Shown one piece after another: positions 16,765 through 25,575 of a stretch of DNA of 38,866 bases. Source of the stretch: Bradyrhizobium sp. LTSP849 (GTDB taxonomy: Bacteria; Pseudomonadota; Alphaproteobacteria; Rhizobiales; Xanthobacteraceae). The notes below the pieces were generated by a model. That model made no database searches, was not told the origin of the DNA, and saw only the letters and a program-made list of their open reading frames with translations. A program made the translations under genes and the position numbers. The stretch is taken from NCBI RefSeq assembly GCF_000938255.1, contig NZ_JYMR01000015.1, positions 1 to 38,866 on the forward strand. Direction: 5' to 3'. The first letter of the stretch is position 1. Each line of letters opens with the position of its first letter.

Positions 16765-16973
16765 ATGAGCGGGAACATTCACACCATCCGCTTCGGCAGC
16801 CTCACGGCGAGCATCAAGGCGCCGAGCTGCGCTTGCTCCAGGATGATGCCGGCGTTGAATTCGCCTGGCAGGCGGGGCCAGTCTGGTCGCGCCATGCGCC
16901 GCTGCTGTTCCCGATTGTCGGGCGCCTCGCCATGACGAGATGCGGCACCAGGCAAAGCCTACCGGATGCCCTT
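16765..16973 (+). pseudogene. aldose-1-epimerase remnant 2
   Basis: ATG 16765 starts MSGNIHTIRFGSLTASIKA. A short deletion then shifts frame, and the next frame continues the family sequence (FAWQAGPVWSRHAPLLFPIV, GRLA) to about 16973. It matches bases ~27183-27405 of the intact gene, with small deletions. Only the first quarter of the gene is represented. Same orientation as the intact copy, 10.4 kb upstream of it. Confidence 0.82.
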
Positions 16974-17010
16974 GAGAGCGCGCACGACTGGCGCGATCTG
17001 AAGCGTGCCG

Positions 17011-17157
17011 GTTCTCCGGGTCGATCATCTGACGCCCGAGCAGAAGATCGCGTTTTCGCTCGCCGACAACAAAATTGCGTTGAACTCGGATTGGCAGATG
17101 GACCAGCTGCGCGTGCTCGGGCGCGACTTGGTCGGCGCGGACAAAGGCGTCGTGTGA
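17011..17157 (+). pseudogene. ParB-like nuclease domain remnant
   Basis: An open stretch without a start codon reads DHLTPEQKIAFSLADNKIA, then LNSDWQMDQLRVLGRDL, and stops at 17155. The pattern EQKxAFxLADNKxALNxxW is typical of ParB/Srx-domain proteins, often fused to DNA methyltransferases in mobile elements. Only ~48 residues remain. The family call rests on this motif alone. Confidence 0.55.
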
Positions 17158-17243
17158 CACGCGACCGCAAGCGTTAATCCAACTTCGACGTCCGACGGGG
17201 CGCTTGTCCAACCAGTCGACCAACCCCTTCGCGCGATGCACTA

Positions 17244-18087
17244 GGGTCCGGACTCAATTGATCCACCAAGTGATTGCAGCGGCGAGAAGGATTGCGGACA
17301 GGAAGATGTCTGCGCGCTTGTCGTATCTGGTTGCGATGCGGCGGAAGTCCTTGAGACGGCAGAACATCCGCTCGATGACATTGCGGCCCTTGTAGGCGAT
17401 CTTATCGTAGCGATGCGGATGCTTGCGGGTTGGATTTGGCGGGATCACGGCCTTGATACGGCGTGCGGCCAGTTCGTCGCGCAAGCTCCTGGCGTCATAG
17501 GCTCGATCGGCCAGCAGACGGCGCGGGTTGCGGACCATGCCGATCAAACCGCGTGCGCCAACCAAGTCATGGGTGTTGCCCGGGGTAATCAGGAAGGCAA
17601 GCGGACGGCCGATGTCGTCGGTCAGCGCGCGGATTTTGGTGGTCTGGCCGCCGCGCGAGCGACCGATTGCATTATTGAAGGCCCCCCTTTTGCGCCGGCT
17701 GCGGAGCGATGGGCTTTGATGTAGCTGGAATCCACCGACATCGATCCGTACATGCCGGTCGATCCGGTCAGCGCGTAAAAAATGTCCGTCCAAATCCCCT
17801 GTCGGCTCCAGCGGTTAAAGCGGTTGTAGACCGTCGTGTAGGGACCGTAGACTTCCGGGCAATCGCGCCAGCGCGAACCAGATTTCAGCATGTGCATAAT
17901 GCCGCTGATCACGCGTCTATCATCGACCCGATGCGCTCCCTTGCGCCCTCGCGGCAACAGCGGCTCAATCCGCCGCCATTCCGCATCGCTGAGCCAGTAG
18001 ACCTGCTTTGCCATTCAAGCCTCCCTTCCGCTGAGAAGCATGAATCACAAACCAATTTCAGAGGGAATCCCTATTGAGTACAGACCC
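17244..18087 (-). mobile_element. IS5-family (IS427-like) insertion sequence
   Basis: The ends share GGGTC, one variable base, G, one variable base, then ACTCAAT (17244-17257, and the complement ending at 18087). Outside them lie CTA on the left and TAA on the right, consistent with a duplicated TA in a YTAR target. The length of 844 bases and the single two-frame transposase gene fit the IS427 group. Confidence 0.88.
17254..18014 (-). CDS. IS5/IS427-type transposase (two frames, -1 frameshift)
   Basis: Frame 1 (18014-17622) begins MAKQVYWLSDAEWRRIEPLLP and includes the first catalytic region SMSVDSSYIKAHRS. Frame 2 (overlapping 17793, ending 17254) supplies GGQTTKIRALTDDIGRPL, LLADRAYDARSLRDEL and RNVIERMFCRLKDFRRIATRYDK, the rest of the DDE domain. 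The switch occurs at A4G6 (complement of 17682-17691), where re-reading one A gives AKRGAFNNA in place of AKGGPS. Slippery runs like this are used for programmed frameshifting in this group, so the joined ~255-residue protein is probably the active transposase. Confidence 0.88.
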
Positions 18088-18288
18088 TAAATGCGGGTTG
18101 CGTTGGGAAGCACTTCGCCTCGAGCGCCACCGGTGCTCGCTTCCCCGTTTGCGCTATTCATGGCCTCGCAGTCTTAGATCGAAGCTGCCCCTCATTCGCT
18201 GATGACTTTCTCCGGCTCGACGGCCGCACAGTGTCGCAAGTTGGGGCACGCTCCGTTCGACGAGCCGACGTCGTTGGGGCATCCAAAA

Positions 18289-18380
18289 GCGAAAACTTTT
18301 CGCAATTGGTTAGCTTACAAGACCGTGCCGAGTTGCCATCATTCTGAAAAGATTGACGTTTTCCTCCCTTCGTGTATCTT
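18289..18380 (+). promoter_or_regulatory. promoter and palindrome upstream of the mobilization genes
   Basis: TTGACG (18353-18358) and TATCTT (18375-18380), spaced 16 bases, make a plausible sigma-70 promoter 45 bases before the first gene. A perfect palindrome GCGAAAA-C-TTTTCGC (18289-18303) lies 50 bases further upstream and may be an operator. The remaining sequence between IS427 and this site (18088-18288) shows nothing I can name. Confidence 0.55.
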
Positions 18381-18424
18381 GGTCGAGAACACACTCGAAT
18401 AAGAGAGCGTTGGAGCGCGCGACC

Positions 18425-19060
18425 ATGACGGGCGGCGAGCAGTTCGACTATGGCCAGTTGTCACCCGAGGTGCGGGACAGGCTGGATGAGCTCGAGGGTG
18501 TCATCCTGGAGGGCGAGAAGCGGCTGACCTGCACCGGGGTGGTGATCGGCGCAGCGCTGGTAGAGGCCAAGCAATATTTCGCGCACGGCATGTTCTTGCG
18601 GTGGTGCCGTCTGGTCGCAGGATTCGAGCCGCGGAAGGCGCAACTCTATATGAATATCGCGCATCTGTTCCAGCGCCACGGCGAGGACGTGTGCCGGCTG
18701 CCGCTGTCCGCCGCGCAGGATCTGGGTGCTCCGTCGGTAAGCGAAGATACGGTGCACGAGGTGCTCGCGCGTGTACGGCGCGGCGAGCGGGTGACGGTCG
18801 AATGGGTCAAGCAGACGATACGCCGCGACAAGGGGGGCTCCGCCAAAATGGAGACCGACCAGGCTCAGTCGATCGAGATCGCGGCGATGATTACGGAGAT
18901 GTTAGACGTCCGCCATTGCCGGCTTTTGCAGGCTTTTTTCGAGGAGCGGCCGTCGGCTCGCCAGTTCATGGCGGATCTTGCCGACCGTGCCGCCGCGAAG
19001 ATTCGCAGGAGCCGCTCCGCACGGGTGACGCCCGTGATCCTCAGTCTGCCGGCCTCCTGA
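18425..19060 (+). CDS. DUF3102-like protein
   Basis: A 211-residue protein from ATG 18425, with GGAG eight bases upstream. Residues ~35-85 match the DUF3102 pattern (IGAALVEAKQYFAHGMFLRW, then EPRKAQLYMNIAHLFQ), a helical region with HTH character found in plasmid and phage proteins. Then comes a segment (LSAAQDLGAPSVSEDTVHE, VLARVRRGERVTVEWVKQ) resembling ParB-like partition proteins, and a basic C-terminus. First gene of the rightward mobilization block. Likely a DNA-binding regulator or partition-like protein. Confidence 0.6.
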   Translation: MTGGEQFDYGQLSPEVRDRLDELEGVILEGEKRLTCTGVVIGAALVEAKQYFAHGMFLRWCRLVAGFEPRKAQLYMNIAHLFQRHGEDVCRLPLSAAQDLGAPSVSEDTVHEVLARVRRGERVTVEWVKQTIRRDKGGSAKMETDQAQSIEIAAMITEMLDVRHCRLLQAFFEERPSARQFMADLADRAAAKIRRSRSARVTPVILSLPAS

Positions 19061-19147
19061 TCGGGCATTCCAACGTCGTGACGTCCGGCAGTCGAAGGGG
19101 CCGGACGGTATGTTTTTCGTTCGTCATCTGAGGGGCAAGGGCCGGCG

Positions 19148-19582
19148 ATGATCCTCGACGAATTGCTGCACCCGATTGTTGACGCGCTGGCTGTGACCGA
19201 GCTGGGCGCTCCAAAAACACAAGCGGTCATTGACCGACATCTCGAGGCGTTCGAGGCGATGTTGGCGCGTGGCTTAACCTACAAGCAGATTGCCGAGGGT
19301 CTGAACCACCGGGGAGCTCGGGGGCGGACGGGGGCGGAATTCACCGAGCAATCGCTCTACAACGTCATTAGCCGGGCCAGGGAAAGGAAGGATCGCTTGT
19401 CGGCATCGGCAACGAGGCGATCGTCTGCTCGACCAACCGACTTCGGCTCGCCGCCGCAGCCGAGCGGGGCGCAGAACTCGCCGATCTCGCCCGAACTCGA
19501 GCAGTTCAGGCAACGCATCAACCAGGCCCGGACCCACGCCGCAATGGACGAGATTCTGTTCCGCCGCGAAAAGTTACGGTAG
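19148..19582 (+). CDS. hypothetical protein with HTH-like segment
   Basis: A 144-residue protein; GAGGGGCAAGG lies just upstream of ATG 19148. Residues ~35-75 (LTYKQIAEGLNHRGARGRTG, FTEQSLYNVISRARERK) resemble the helix-turn-helix of recombinase-type or mobilization regulators. A Ser/Pro-rich linker and a helical end (LEQFRQRINQARTHAAMDEI) follow. It ends five bases before the next gene, so the two are co-transcribed. Function unknown; DNA binding is inferred. Confidence 0.6.
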   Translation: MILDELLHPIVDALAVTELGAPKTQAVIDRHLEAFEAMLARGLTYKQIAEGLNHRGARGRTGAEFTEQSLYNVISRARERKDRLSASATRRSSARPTDFGSPPQPSGAQNSPISPELEQFRQRINQARTHAAMDEILFRREKLR

Positions 19583-19587
19583 CGGGC

Positions 19588-20820
19588 ATGCTTGCCGAGG
19601 AGGACCGTGCCGAGGTCGAGAGGCTTTTGCTCCGAGCTTGCCATCCCGCCATCGACCTCGCGGTTCAGCTCGAAGCTCTCGAGCAGGCTGCGTCATCGTT
19701 TCGACAGCGGAGTGCGCGGCGGAGAGCTTCGGCTCGTATCAGGGTGGTCATCTTGCAATTGTCCGCGCTCCTGGACGCGGCACGTCAGGCGGCTCGCACC
19801 GGGTCGGCCTCCATCCCGTCCGAGATATTGCCCGAAACGTTCGACGCGCTGGTCGGGCGCTATCCGTTCTCAAACGTGGACATGGCGCCGGTGACGGCCG
19901 AAGCGCTGCAGAGCGCGGGCAGTCGCATAGGTTCCTTCAGGACGGCCGTCATCGCTGCGCCCGTCGCGCCCCATGTCGTGTACGCGGCGCTGCGCCAATT
20001 GCCGAGCGAGCCGCATCTGGTGGCTGTCCGATCGACACCTTTCCCATTCGACGCGGCAAAAACTTACTTCTTCGAAGGTCTGACCGAGCCCGCACTGAAC
20101 GATCTGCGAAGGCGGCTCGGAGATTTCATTGTTCGAATGACGGATGTCGCGCCGGGCTTTCTTGAACATGTACGCGATCGCGTGTGTCTTGCGACACGGG
20201 ATCCGGATCAGCAAAACCGGGGACGGCGAACGCTCTACAATTGGGCCGAGCCGTCGCCTGAAGCCCGCCTGGTATGGGACGTGCTCGAGGCGGTCCTGCA
20301 GCCGGCGACGGAGCGGCCGACGGCGCCGGTTCAGGACGTCATCGTTCGGATCGTCGATCTGCTGGCGGGGGCGATCGCCGCAGACGGCATCCGTCCCGAC
20401 GTCATTTCGGCGATGTTGACGATCTGGGTCGCGAGCTGCCAGCACCACATCGTGGCAAGACGTCTTTCGGGAATGCTGGATGGAGCGCCGGGGCAGGCGG
20501 AGACGCCGCGACGCCGGCGTCGACGCGGCTTTTGGATCGCCTGCCATAGCGCCGTGCGTGACTCGGCCGCCGAACTTTGGCGCCGCGCGTGCATGGGCGA
20601 CCATCACCATGTCGCGCAGCTTGGCGGCGATCCGTCAGCCTCGCTCGCCGGCGTCCTTAGCAACACGCCGAAAGGCCGCGCGACGGGATTGCCGGTGCCG
20701 ACCCTCGATCTTGCCGCCGCAGCCACCGCCGGGACGACTTTTCGATTTCTCCGCAGGCTTGCAAAAGCCTGCGCGTCCAAGCTCCGCCCGCAAGCCGAGC
20801 CCGACGTCCTCAGACGATAG
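19588..20820 (+). CDS. hypothetical protein of the mobilization block
   Basis: A 410-residue protein of no family I recognise. The N-terminal ~75 residues are Arg/Ala-rich and helical (LEALEQAASSFRQRSARRRA). The middle has a regular alpha/beta look (FRTAVIAAPVAPHVVYAALR, EPHLVAVRSTPFPFDAAKTY). A run of Arg near residue 310 precedes a low-complexity end. No signal peptide or membrane helix is visible. It begins five bases after the preceding gene and lies before the P-loop ATPase, so it probably works with the DNA-processing proteins. Confidence 0.55.
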   Translation: MLAEEDRAEVERLLLRACHPAIDLAVQLEALEQAASSFRQRSARRRASARIRVVILQLSALLDAARQAARTGSASIPSEILPETFDALVGRYPFSNVDMAPVTAEALQSAGSRIGSFRTAVIAAPVAPHVVYAALRQLPSEPHLVAVRSTPFPFDAAKTYFFEGLTEPALNDLRRRLGDFIVRMTDVAPGFLEHVRDRVCLATRDPDQQNRGRRTLYNWAEPSPEARLVWDVLEAVLQPATERPTAPVQDVIVRIVDLLAGAIAADGIRPDVISAMLTIWVASCQHHIVARRLSGMLDGAPGQAETPRRRRRRGFWIACHSAVRDSAAELWRRACMGDHHHVAQLGGDPSASLAGVLSNTPKGRATGLPVPTLDLAAAATAGTTFRFLRRLAKACASKLRPQAEPDVLRR

Positions 20821-20938
20821 ACATCGCTTCTCCGACAGGTAACGACATTCTACGACAATTTGCACGCAAGGTTCGTGGGAGCCATGTTCGTCAGGCCATG
20901 CCCTATTCAGTCGCTCATCAATGGAGGAGACGCAACTG

Positions 20939-21751
20939 ATGCCGGGGTGGTACTTCATCGTCGTTCTGTCCGCCATCGGCGGCCAGGGAAAGAGCCTGTT
21001 TTCCGAGCTCGTGGCGCTGATCTTGCGCTCGCTCGGATGCGATATTCAGGTCTTTTCCGCTGACGTTCAGCAGCGGTTGGCTGCCAAGCTCGGCAGCGTC
21101 CACGCGATCGACATCGATCTGTTCGACTCACCCGACGATCCCCTTGCCCTGTTGCGGGCATTTTCGCCCTTGTCTCTCGCCATCGACCAGGCGGCGGAGA
21201 GCGGCGGCAGCATCGTGCTGGACACGGCGGCCACATGGGACAAGCCGGTCGTGCGTTTCCTGTGCGACATGGGCCTCGACAAGGTGATTGCCGATAGCGG
21301 CGGGCAGATGATCGTCGCGCTTGTGACCACTTCGAATCGTGACGCCATGCGGGCATTGGCGACGACCAGCGACTTAGTGCGCGCGGCGCTGCCGCTCGCC
21401 CGGCCGGTGTGGGTGCTCAATGAACGGGTCGGCACCGTGTTCCCGGCGGATTTCGACCCTGGCCTCCTCGACCTGGAGGCGGACCACTTCGCCAAGATGC
21501 GTGCGGGCGTGTCGGAGATCGTACTGCCACGCCTGGATGATCGTCTCTGGCAGCCCGTGGACCGTACGGGACTGAATCTCATCGATTTCGTAACCGCCGA
21601 TCCGGCAAAACTCGCCGCGTTGTGGGTTGATGCCGCGGGCCGGCCGCTCGATCGGCTGTCGGCGGCAGCTGTGCAGCGGCGCATCGCGAGCTGGATCGCA
21701 AAGATGATGGAGGAGGCCTCGCGCGGCCTCAGGTTTCCCCAGGCCGATTAG
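20939..21751 (+). CDS. P-loop ATPase (ParA/TraL-like)
   Basis: A 270-residue protein. GGAGGAG ten bases before ATG 20939 shows this is the start rather than ATG 20921. The N-terminus MPGWYFIVVLSAIGGQGKS contains a P-loop (GGQGKS, residues 14-19) that departs from the KGGVGKT form by lacking the first Lys. It is followed by helix and strand LFSELVALILRSLGCDIQVF and SAD. A second acidic strand, GGSIVLDTAATWDKPV, may be the Walker B region. ParA/MinD-like ATPases such as TraL occur in plasmid transfer loci. Position upstream of MobC and relaxase genes supports a transfer role. Family assignment is moderate. Confidence 0.62.
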   Translation: MPGWYFIVVLSAIGGQGKSLFSELVALILRSLGCDIQVFSADVQQRLAAKLGSVHAIDIDLFDSPDDPLALLRAFSPLSLAIDQAAESGGSIVLDTAATWDKPVVRFLCDMGLDKVIADSGGQMIVALVTTSNRDAMRALATTSDLVRAALPLARPVWVLNERVGTVFPADFDPGLLDLEADHFAKMRAGVSEIVLPRLDDRLWQPVDRTGLNLIDFVTADPAKLAALWVDAAGRPLDRLSAAAVQRRIASWIAKMMEEASRGLRFPQAD

Positions 21752-21803
21752 GCTCGTCGCGATCTTCGCACGAGCCGAGCAGCGCGGGAACAAGGCCGCT
21801 CGC

Positions 21804-22010
21804 ATGCTGATCCGGCGCCTCGCCCGATCGACCAGCCATCTAACCTTGATCCGCGACCTTCCATGGGAGTTTCAGTTGTTGACACGGGCCGAACGCGAGC
21901 AGGTCCTCAGACTGCGGGCCCGTATCCAGCGGACCCGGATCGGCCCGTGCGAGCACATGCTGCGGCGGCTCGGCCGCTGGATGGATGCCGTCTGGAGCGA
22001 AATCAGGTGA
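21804..22010 (+). CDS. 68-residue basic protein upstream of mobC
   Basis: MLIRRLARSTSHLTLIRDL is followed by a helical, Arg-rich body (LLTRAEREQVLRLRARIQR). The stop TGA at 22008-22010 overlaps the GTG start of the MobC-like gene (GTGA), suggesting coupling. No family recognised. Its basic nature fits an accessory DNA-binding factor, which is inference. Confidence 0.5.
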   Translation: MLIRRLARSTSHLTLIRDLPWEFQLLTRAEREQVLRLRARIQRTRIGPCEHMLRRLGRWMDAVWSEIR

Positions 22011-22420
22011 ATGGGGGCGGCTCCAAGCACGGCCGGGAAGAGCCATTGGCGAAGCATCCAGAGATTGGCTGTAATACGCCAAACGCGACCAACGCCCCAT
22101 CTTCCGTGCGCTTGCCGAAAGCCCTCAAGGACGCAGCCACCGCGCGAGCGGCCTCGATGGAGACCGATCTCAGTCAATACATCAGGGATCTGATCGAAGC
22201 CGATCTGTCCGGAACGCGTCCGCGCAGGAGGCGCGCCAAATACGACGGAATAAGACAAAAACTCGCTGAAATCCACGCAGCCATCATTGGCTGCGCGAAC
22301 GAGGTCAAGCAGAGCCGCACTCGGGTCGCGGATACCGAACACCACGCGCAGATGATCACCTTGCTGCAGGATGCAGTGTCCGCCTTGCTGCTGCTTGCTC
22401 GCTCGATCGGGCCGCGGTGA
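22007..22420 (+). CDS. MobC-like relaxosome accessory protein
   Basis: From GTG 22007 this encodes 137 residues. SSVRLPKALKDAATARAAS, then METDLSQYIRDLIEADLSG, is a ribbon-helix-helix of the kind used by relaxosome proteins (MobC/TraJ type). The C-terminal half is helical (RQKLAEIHAAIIGCANEVKQ, then QMITLLQDAVSALLLLARS), as in MobC. The start is chosen for the GTGA overlap with the preceding stop and because further upstream the frame is shadow sequence. The stop overlaps the relaxase ATG by four bases. It likely binds oriT and assists nicking. Confidence 0.7.
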   Translation: MNGGGSKHGREEPLAKHPEIGCNTPNATNAPSSVRLPKALKDAATARAASMETDLSQYIRDLIEADLSGTRPRRRRAKYDGIRQKLAEIHAAIIGCANEVKQSRTRVADTEHHAQMITLLQDAVSALLLLARSIGPR

Positions 22421-23715
22421 TGATCGGGCGCGCCTTTTCATATCGGGGGTCGCTGACGGACGCCCGTCGTCTCGATGCACACCTCTGGAAGGAAAAGGAT
22501 CAGCGTCCGGAACTGGTTGAGATGCGCAATCTGTGCGTCCGTCAGACCATCGATGGCATGCAAGTCATGGCGGCCCTGACGGCGGCGTCCCGTGCCGAGA
22601 TTGCGCTCTGGCATCTCTATGTTTCGCCCCGGAAGACTCTGACGGCAGCCGAGGTGGCGAGGGTGGTCGACCTTGTCGTCACGGAATTCAAGGTGCGCGA
22701 CCACCCGTTGATGGTGTTCGCTCACAACGATAAGCCGCGGGCGGGCGGGGGTGCGAATCATCTGCACCTGCTGATGGGGCACGTCTCCCCGATAACTTTT
22801 CGGGCGCTGGACATGCGTCACCATGCGCCGAGACTTCACAAAGTCATGGCGCTCGCGGCCTATCTGATCGAGGGCAAGGCCGTCCCAAGCCGTTGGCAAA
22901 AGTCGATTATCGAGGCGCTTCGTGCCGACGGCAACGATCACGTTGCCGACTGGCTGATCGACGAACTTGGGGCCGTGCCGGTCATCAATGCGCCGCGCAT
23001 GACCGATTCCATGCGCCGTTCGGCTCAGGCGGCCGGCTTTCCGCTGGCCGGGTTTCAGTCGGAGCTCGAACGTCTATGGAAGAACTCAGCGACGGAGGCG
23101 GAAATGGCCTGGTTCTTTTATCGAAACGGTGTGGTGGTGAGACGCGGGAATGCGGGGAACGTTATCGCGTTCCACCATGAAAAGCTGTTCGTCGGATCGC
23201 TGCACCGCATTCTCAGGCAGGACGCCTTGATCGTCCATCAAGAGGCACAGCGCCGGATCCCCCGGCTGCTCGACGCCGATGAAAGCATCGCACACAATGT
23301 TGCTCCATCAAACGCTTGGGCAGAACTGCTGAAGCCGTCGGATGCCGAGCGGCGCGCCCGTCTCGATCTGCAGAAGAGGATCGATGCGATCGAGGGGCAG
23401 TTGGCCGGTTTGAAGACGGAACGGCTATCCCTGATCTACCAATCGCGCCACGCAGGTTCGCGCGAGCAGAGGTCCCAGGACGAGATCGGCACCCGCATCC
23501 GTCGTCTTGCCCGGGCTGAGTCCATTCTGGAAGAAGCGATTTCGCTGCTGTGGCAGAATGCGGGGTGGATGACCAGATCGGAGCTCGAACTGATGCAGGC
23601 CGCCGAGAGGATCGTCAGCTCCGCGGCGGAGAACATCGCGCCAAATCGCTCGGACATTGAGATTACACAGCGCGAGGAAATCGAACAGGCGCTTGTTCCG
23701 GGCTGGAGCCCTTAG
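22417..23715 (+). CDS. MobP/VirD2-type relaxase
   Basis: A 432-residue relaxase. The three-histidine metal motif is visible as VFAHNDKPRAGGGANHLHLL (His103, His115, His117), preceded by a strand-helix with EIALWHLYVSPRKTLTAAE. Tyr9 in FSYRGS is a possible nicking residue. The C-terminal half is coiled-coil-rich (LDLQKRIDAIEGQLAGLKTE) and lacks a visible helicase or primase domain. It would nick oriT and lead the strand to a recipient. It overlaps the MobC-like gene by four bases (ATGA). No coupling protein or secretion genes are in the window, so any transfer would need helpers or genes elsewhere. Confidence 0.8.
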   Translation: MMIGRAFSYRGSLTDARRLDAHLWKEKDQRPELVEMRNLCVRQTIDGMQVMAALTAASRAEIALWHLYVSPRKTLTAAEVARVVDLVVTEFKVRDHPLMVFAHNDKPRAGGGANHLHLLMGHVSPITFRALDMRHHAPRLHKVMALAAYLIEGKAVPSRWQKSIIEALRADGNDHVADWLIDELGAVPVINAPRMTDSMRRSAQAAGFPLAGFQSELERLWKNSATEAEMAWFFYRNGVVVRRGNAGNVIAFHHEKLFVGSLHRILRQDALIVHQEAQRRIPRLLDADESIAHNVAPSNAWAELLKPSDAERRARLDLQKRIDAIEGQLAGLKTERLSLIYQSRHAGSREQRSQDEIGTRIRRLARAESILEEAISLLWQNAGWMTRSELELMQAAERIVSSAAENIAPNRSDIEITQREEIEQALVPGWSP

Positions 23716-23851
23716 AGGCGGAGCTTCGTCTCGCTGAAGAACTTTCGAAACCGGCTTCAAGGCGCTCGGCCAGGATGCCAGATGGGGACGTTCGATGACA
23801 ATGCCTGAGGCCTCCGCCCGCTGGTCAGGCCGGGCGATCGAGAAAGATCGT

Positions 23852-25408
23852 TCAATGGCTGCTTGCGTGGCCGTCGCGCTGGCGCAACACGATCTCGACG
23901 AGGCGGCGGAGCCGTCGCACCGATCCGCCGCGCCAATGGTGCGCGATGGCGGCTGTTTCGGTCAGTGTCAGGCCATCGATCCAGCGCTGGTCCATCCCCT
24001 GGTCGCGCAGGAGGTCGGTGACCACCACGGGGAGCAGGGCTTGAAGGTCCGCCTCTGACGGCTTGGGGAAGACAATATGACGGAAGCGATCGAGCAAAGG
24101 AGAGGGCAGATTGTCGATGAAATTCGCCGTCGCGACGTAACAAACGTGTCGCAAGTCCACAGTGGTCTGCAGCGCGGGGTCCGGATATTGTCGCGCCGAG
24201 TCGATGTCGAGGAACCCAAGAAGGCAGTCAAACAGGCGGCCATGGTCTCTCCCGATCGCGGCCTTGTCGAGCTCATCGAGCAGGATAAGTACGTTGGCAT
24301 GCCCGGCGCGGGCGATCGCCAGAAGCGGATGGCATGGCTGCGCAGTCGCCCATCTGCGGTCTGTCCCGGAGAAGGCCGCGCCATCGGCGCCGCTGGAATC
24401 GGTGCGCCACATGCCGATGCCGAGAAGCTGCTGCAGCCGTTGCGCGAACCGCGTCTTGCCGCCCCCAGGCGGCCCCACCAACAGCAGCGGGCGGAAGGCG
24501 ACGGTAGGACGGCCGACCAGATCGGACAGCACGAAATCGACGACACGGGCCGCATAGCCGAATTCGGCCATCAACTGGCGGCGCAGCTCCGCAAGCGGCG
24601 GCGTCTTGATCAGCGGCAAGGGCACATCGATCAGGCCTTTCAGCGGCCTGATGATCTCATTGAATTTGTGGCCGGCCATGGTGACCGGATCCGTCCGCAC
24701 CACGACGACATGGCCATCGGGAACGGCCAGGAGCGGCCCCGCCATATCCACGTCGCGGCGCGCTGCCTTCCGCACGTCGGCTTTGCGCAGACGCTCCCGG
24801 GAGCGGGCGAACGCTTTCTCCTCGGCCTCATCGATCCTGCGGCGGGCCATGCGGGCGCCGAGCATCGCAGCTACTCGGATCGCCGGCGTCTGGAATGCTC
24901 CCACCACCTCGTGTGCGCAGACGGGCAGCGCCGCCCAGCCATAGACCACGGCCTCGACCTCGGCGGCGAGCGCGACGGGGATGGACTGCGGAAGCTTGCG
25001 AAGGGCGGCGACAAGCGCGCCTGCGACACGGCGTTGTTCCTCACCGTGCGCCCTGTCGCGAGGTAGCGCGAGCGAGATCAGCCGGACGCAATCGGCAAGG
25101 CTCCGGCACTCCGACTTGTCCTCGCAGACCGCCCGTTGGTCGAGCTCGACGGCAAGCGCGCATCCATTTGCGGCATCGGGCGTGTCAATCCAGCTCACCG
25201 TCAAGGCGATGCCGGGGCAGACCGTCTCGATCTCGGCGGCGAGGCGCTGGTAGATGGAATGGTCGGCGCGCGAGGCCAGGACCGCGTAGCGCAATACGCG
25301 CGGCAAGTCGGCGGGGGCTTGCTCGCCGGATGCGGAATCTTCGGCCGCGCCTTCGATGAGATCCTCATCGAAGTCGCTCAGTGGCGGGTCATCCAGATCA
25401 TCTATCAT
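23852..25408 (-). CDS. Lon-like AAA+ ATPase
   Basis: A 518-residue protein from ATG 25408. The first ~300 residues are an uncharacterised, acidic-started region (MIDDLDDPPLSDFDEDL). The AAA+ core has Walker A GPPGGGKT (312-319), Walker B VLILLDELDK (373-382), sensor 1 ATAN (426-429), a DRF arginine-finger region (440-442) and a sensor-2 stretch GGSVRRLRR (494-502). The core resembles Lon but no protease domain follows. An in-frame ATG at 25489 would add a basic leader. It converges on the relaxase gene, 136 bases apart, and follows the DUF4357 gene. Role could be remodelling of a DNA-protein complex; this is inference. Confidence 0.78.
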   Translation of the reverse strand: MIDDLDDPPLSDFDEDLIEGAAEDSASGEQAPADLPRVLRYAVLASRADHSIYQRLAAEIETVCPGIALTVSWIDTPDAANGCALAVELDQRAVCEDKSECRSLADCVRLISLALPRDRAHGEEQRRVAGALVAALRKLPQSIPVALAAEVEAVVYGWAALPVCAHEVVGAFQTPAIRVAAMLGARMARRRIDEAEEKAFARSRERLRKADVRKAARRDVDMAGPLLAVPDGHVVVVRTDPVTMAGHKFNEIIRPLKGLIDVPLPLIKTPPLAELRRQLMAEFGYAARVVDFVLSDLVGRPTVAFRPLLLVGPPGGGKTRFAQRLQQLLGIGMWRTDSSGADGAAFSGTDRRWATAQPCHPLLAIARAGHANVLILLDELDKAAIGRDHGRLFDCLLGFLDIDSARQYPDPALQTTVDLRHVCYVATANFIDNLPSPLLDRFRHIVFPKPSEADLQALLPVVVTDLLRDQGMDQRWIDGLTLTETAAIAHHWRGGSVRRLRRLVEIVLRQRDGHASSH

Positions 25409-25575
25409 GAGGTTGCTCGGCTCCCGTCGACGCCGGAAAGCGCGGCGACGGCCGGTCCTATTGTGAAAATCGCGGATCGCTCTTGCCATCGCGGACGAGG
25501 GCAAGGCCCGGTCGAACGCGATGGACGAACATGGACGCCGCAGGAAACTTCCTGCGGCGTCGAGTCGCGGTTGGT

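Noticed and set aside
23716..23851. oriT between the relaxase and AAA+ genes
   Set aside because: I looked for a nick-type site with adjacent inverted repeat here and upstream of the relaxase and saw no convincing one.
24077..25066. 329-residue plus-strand frame
   Set aside because: Antisense to the AAA+ ATPase, whose Walker motifs are unmistakable.
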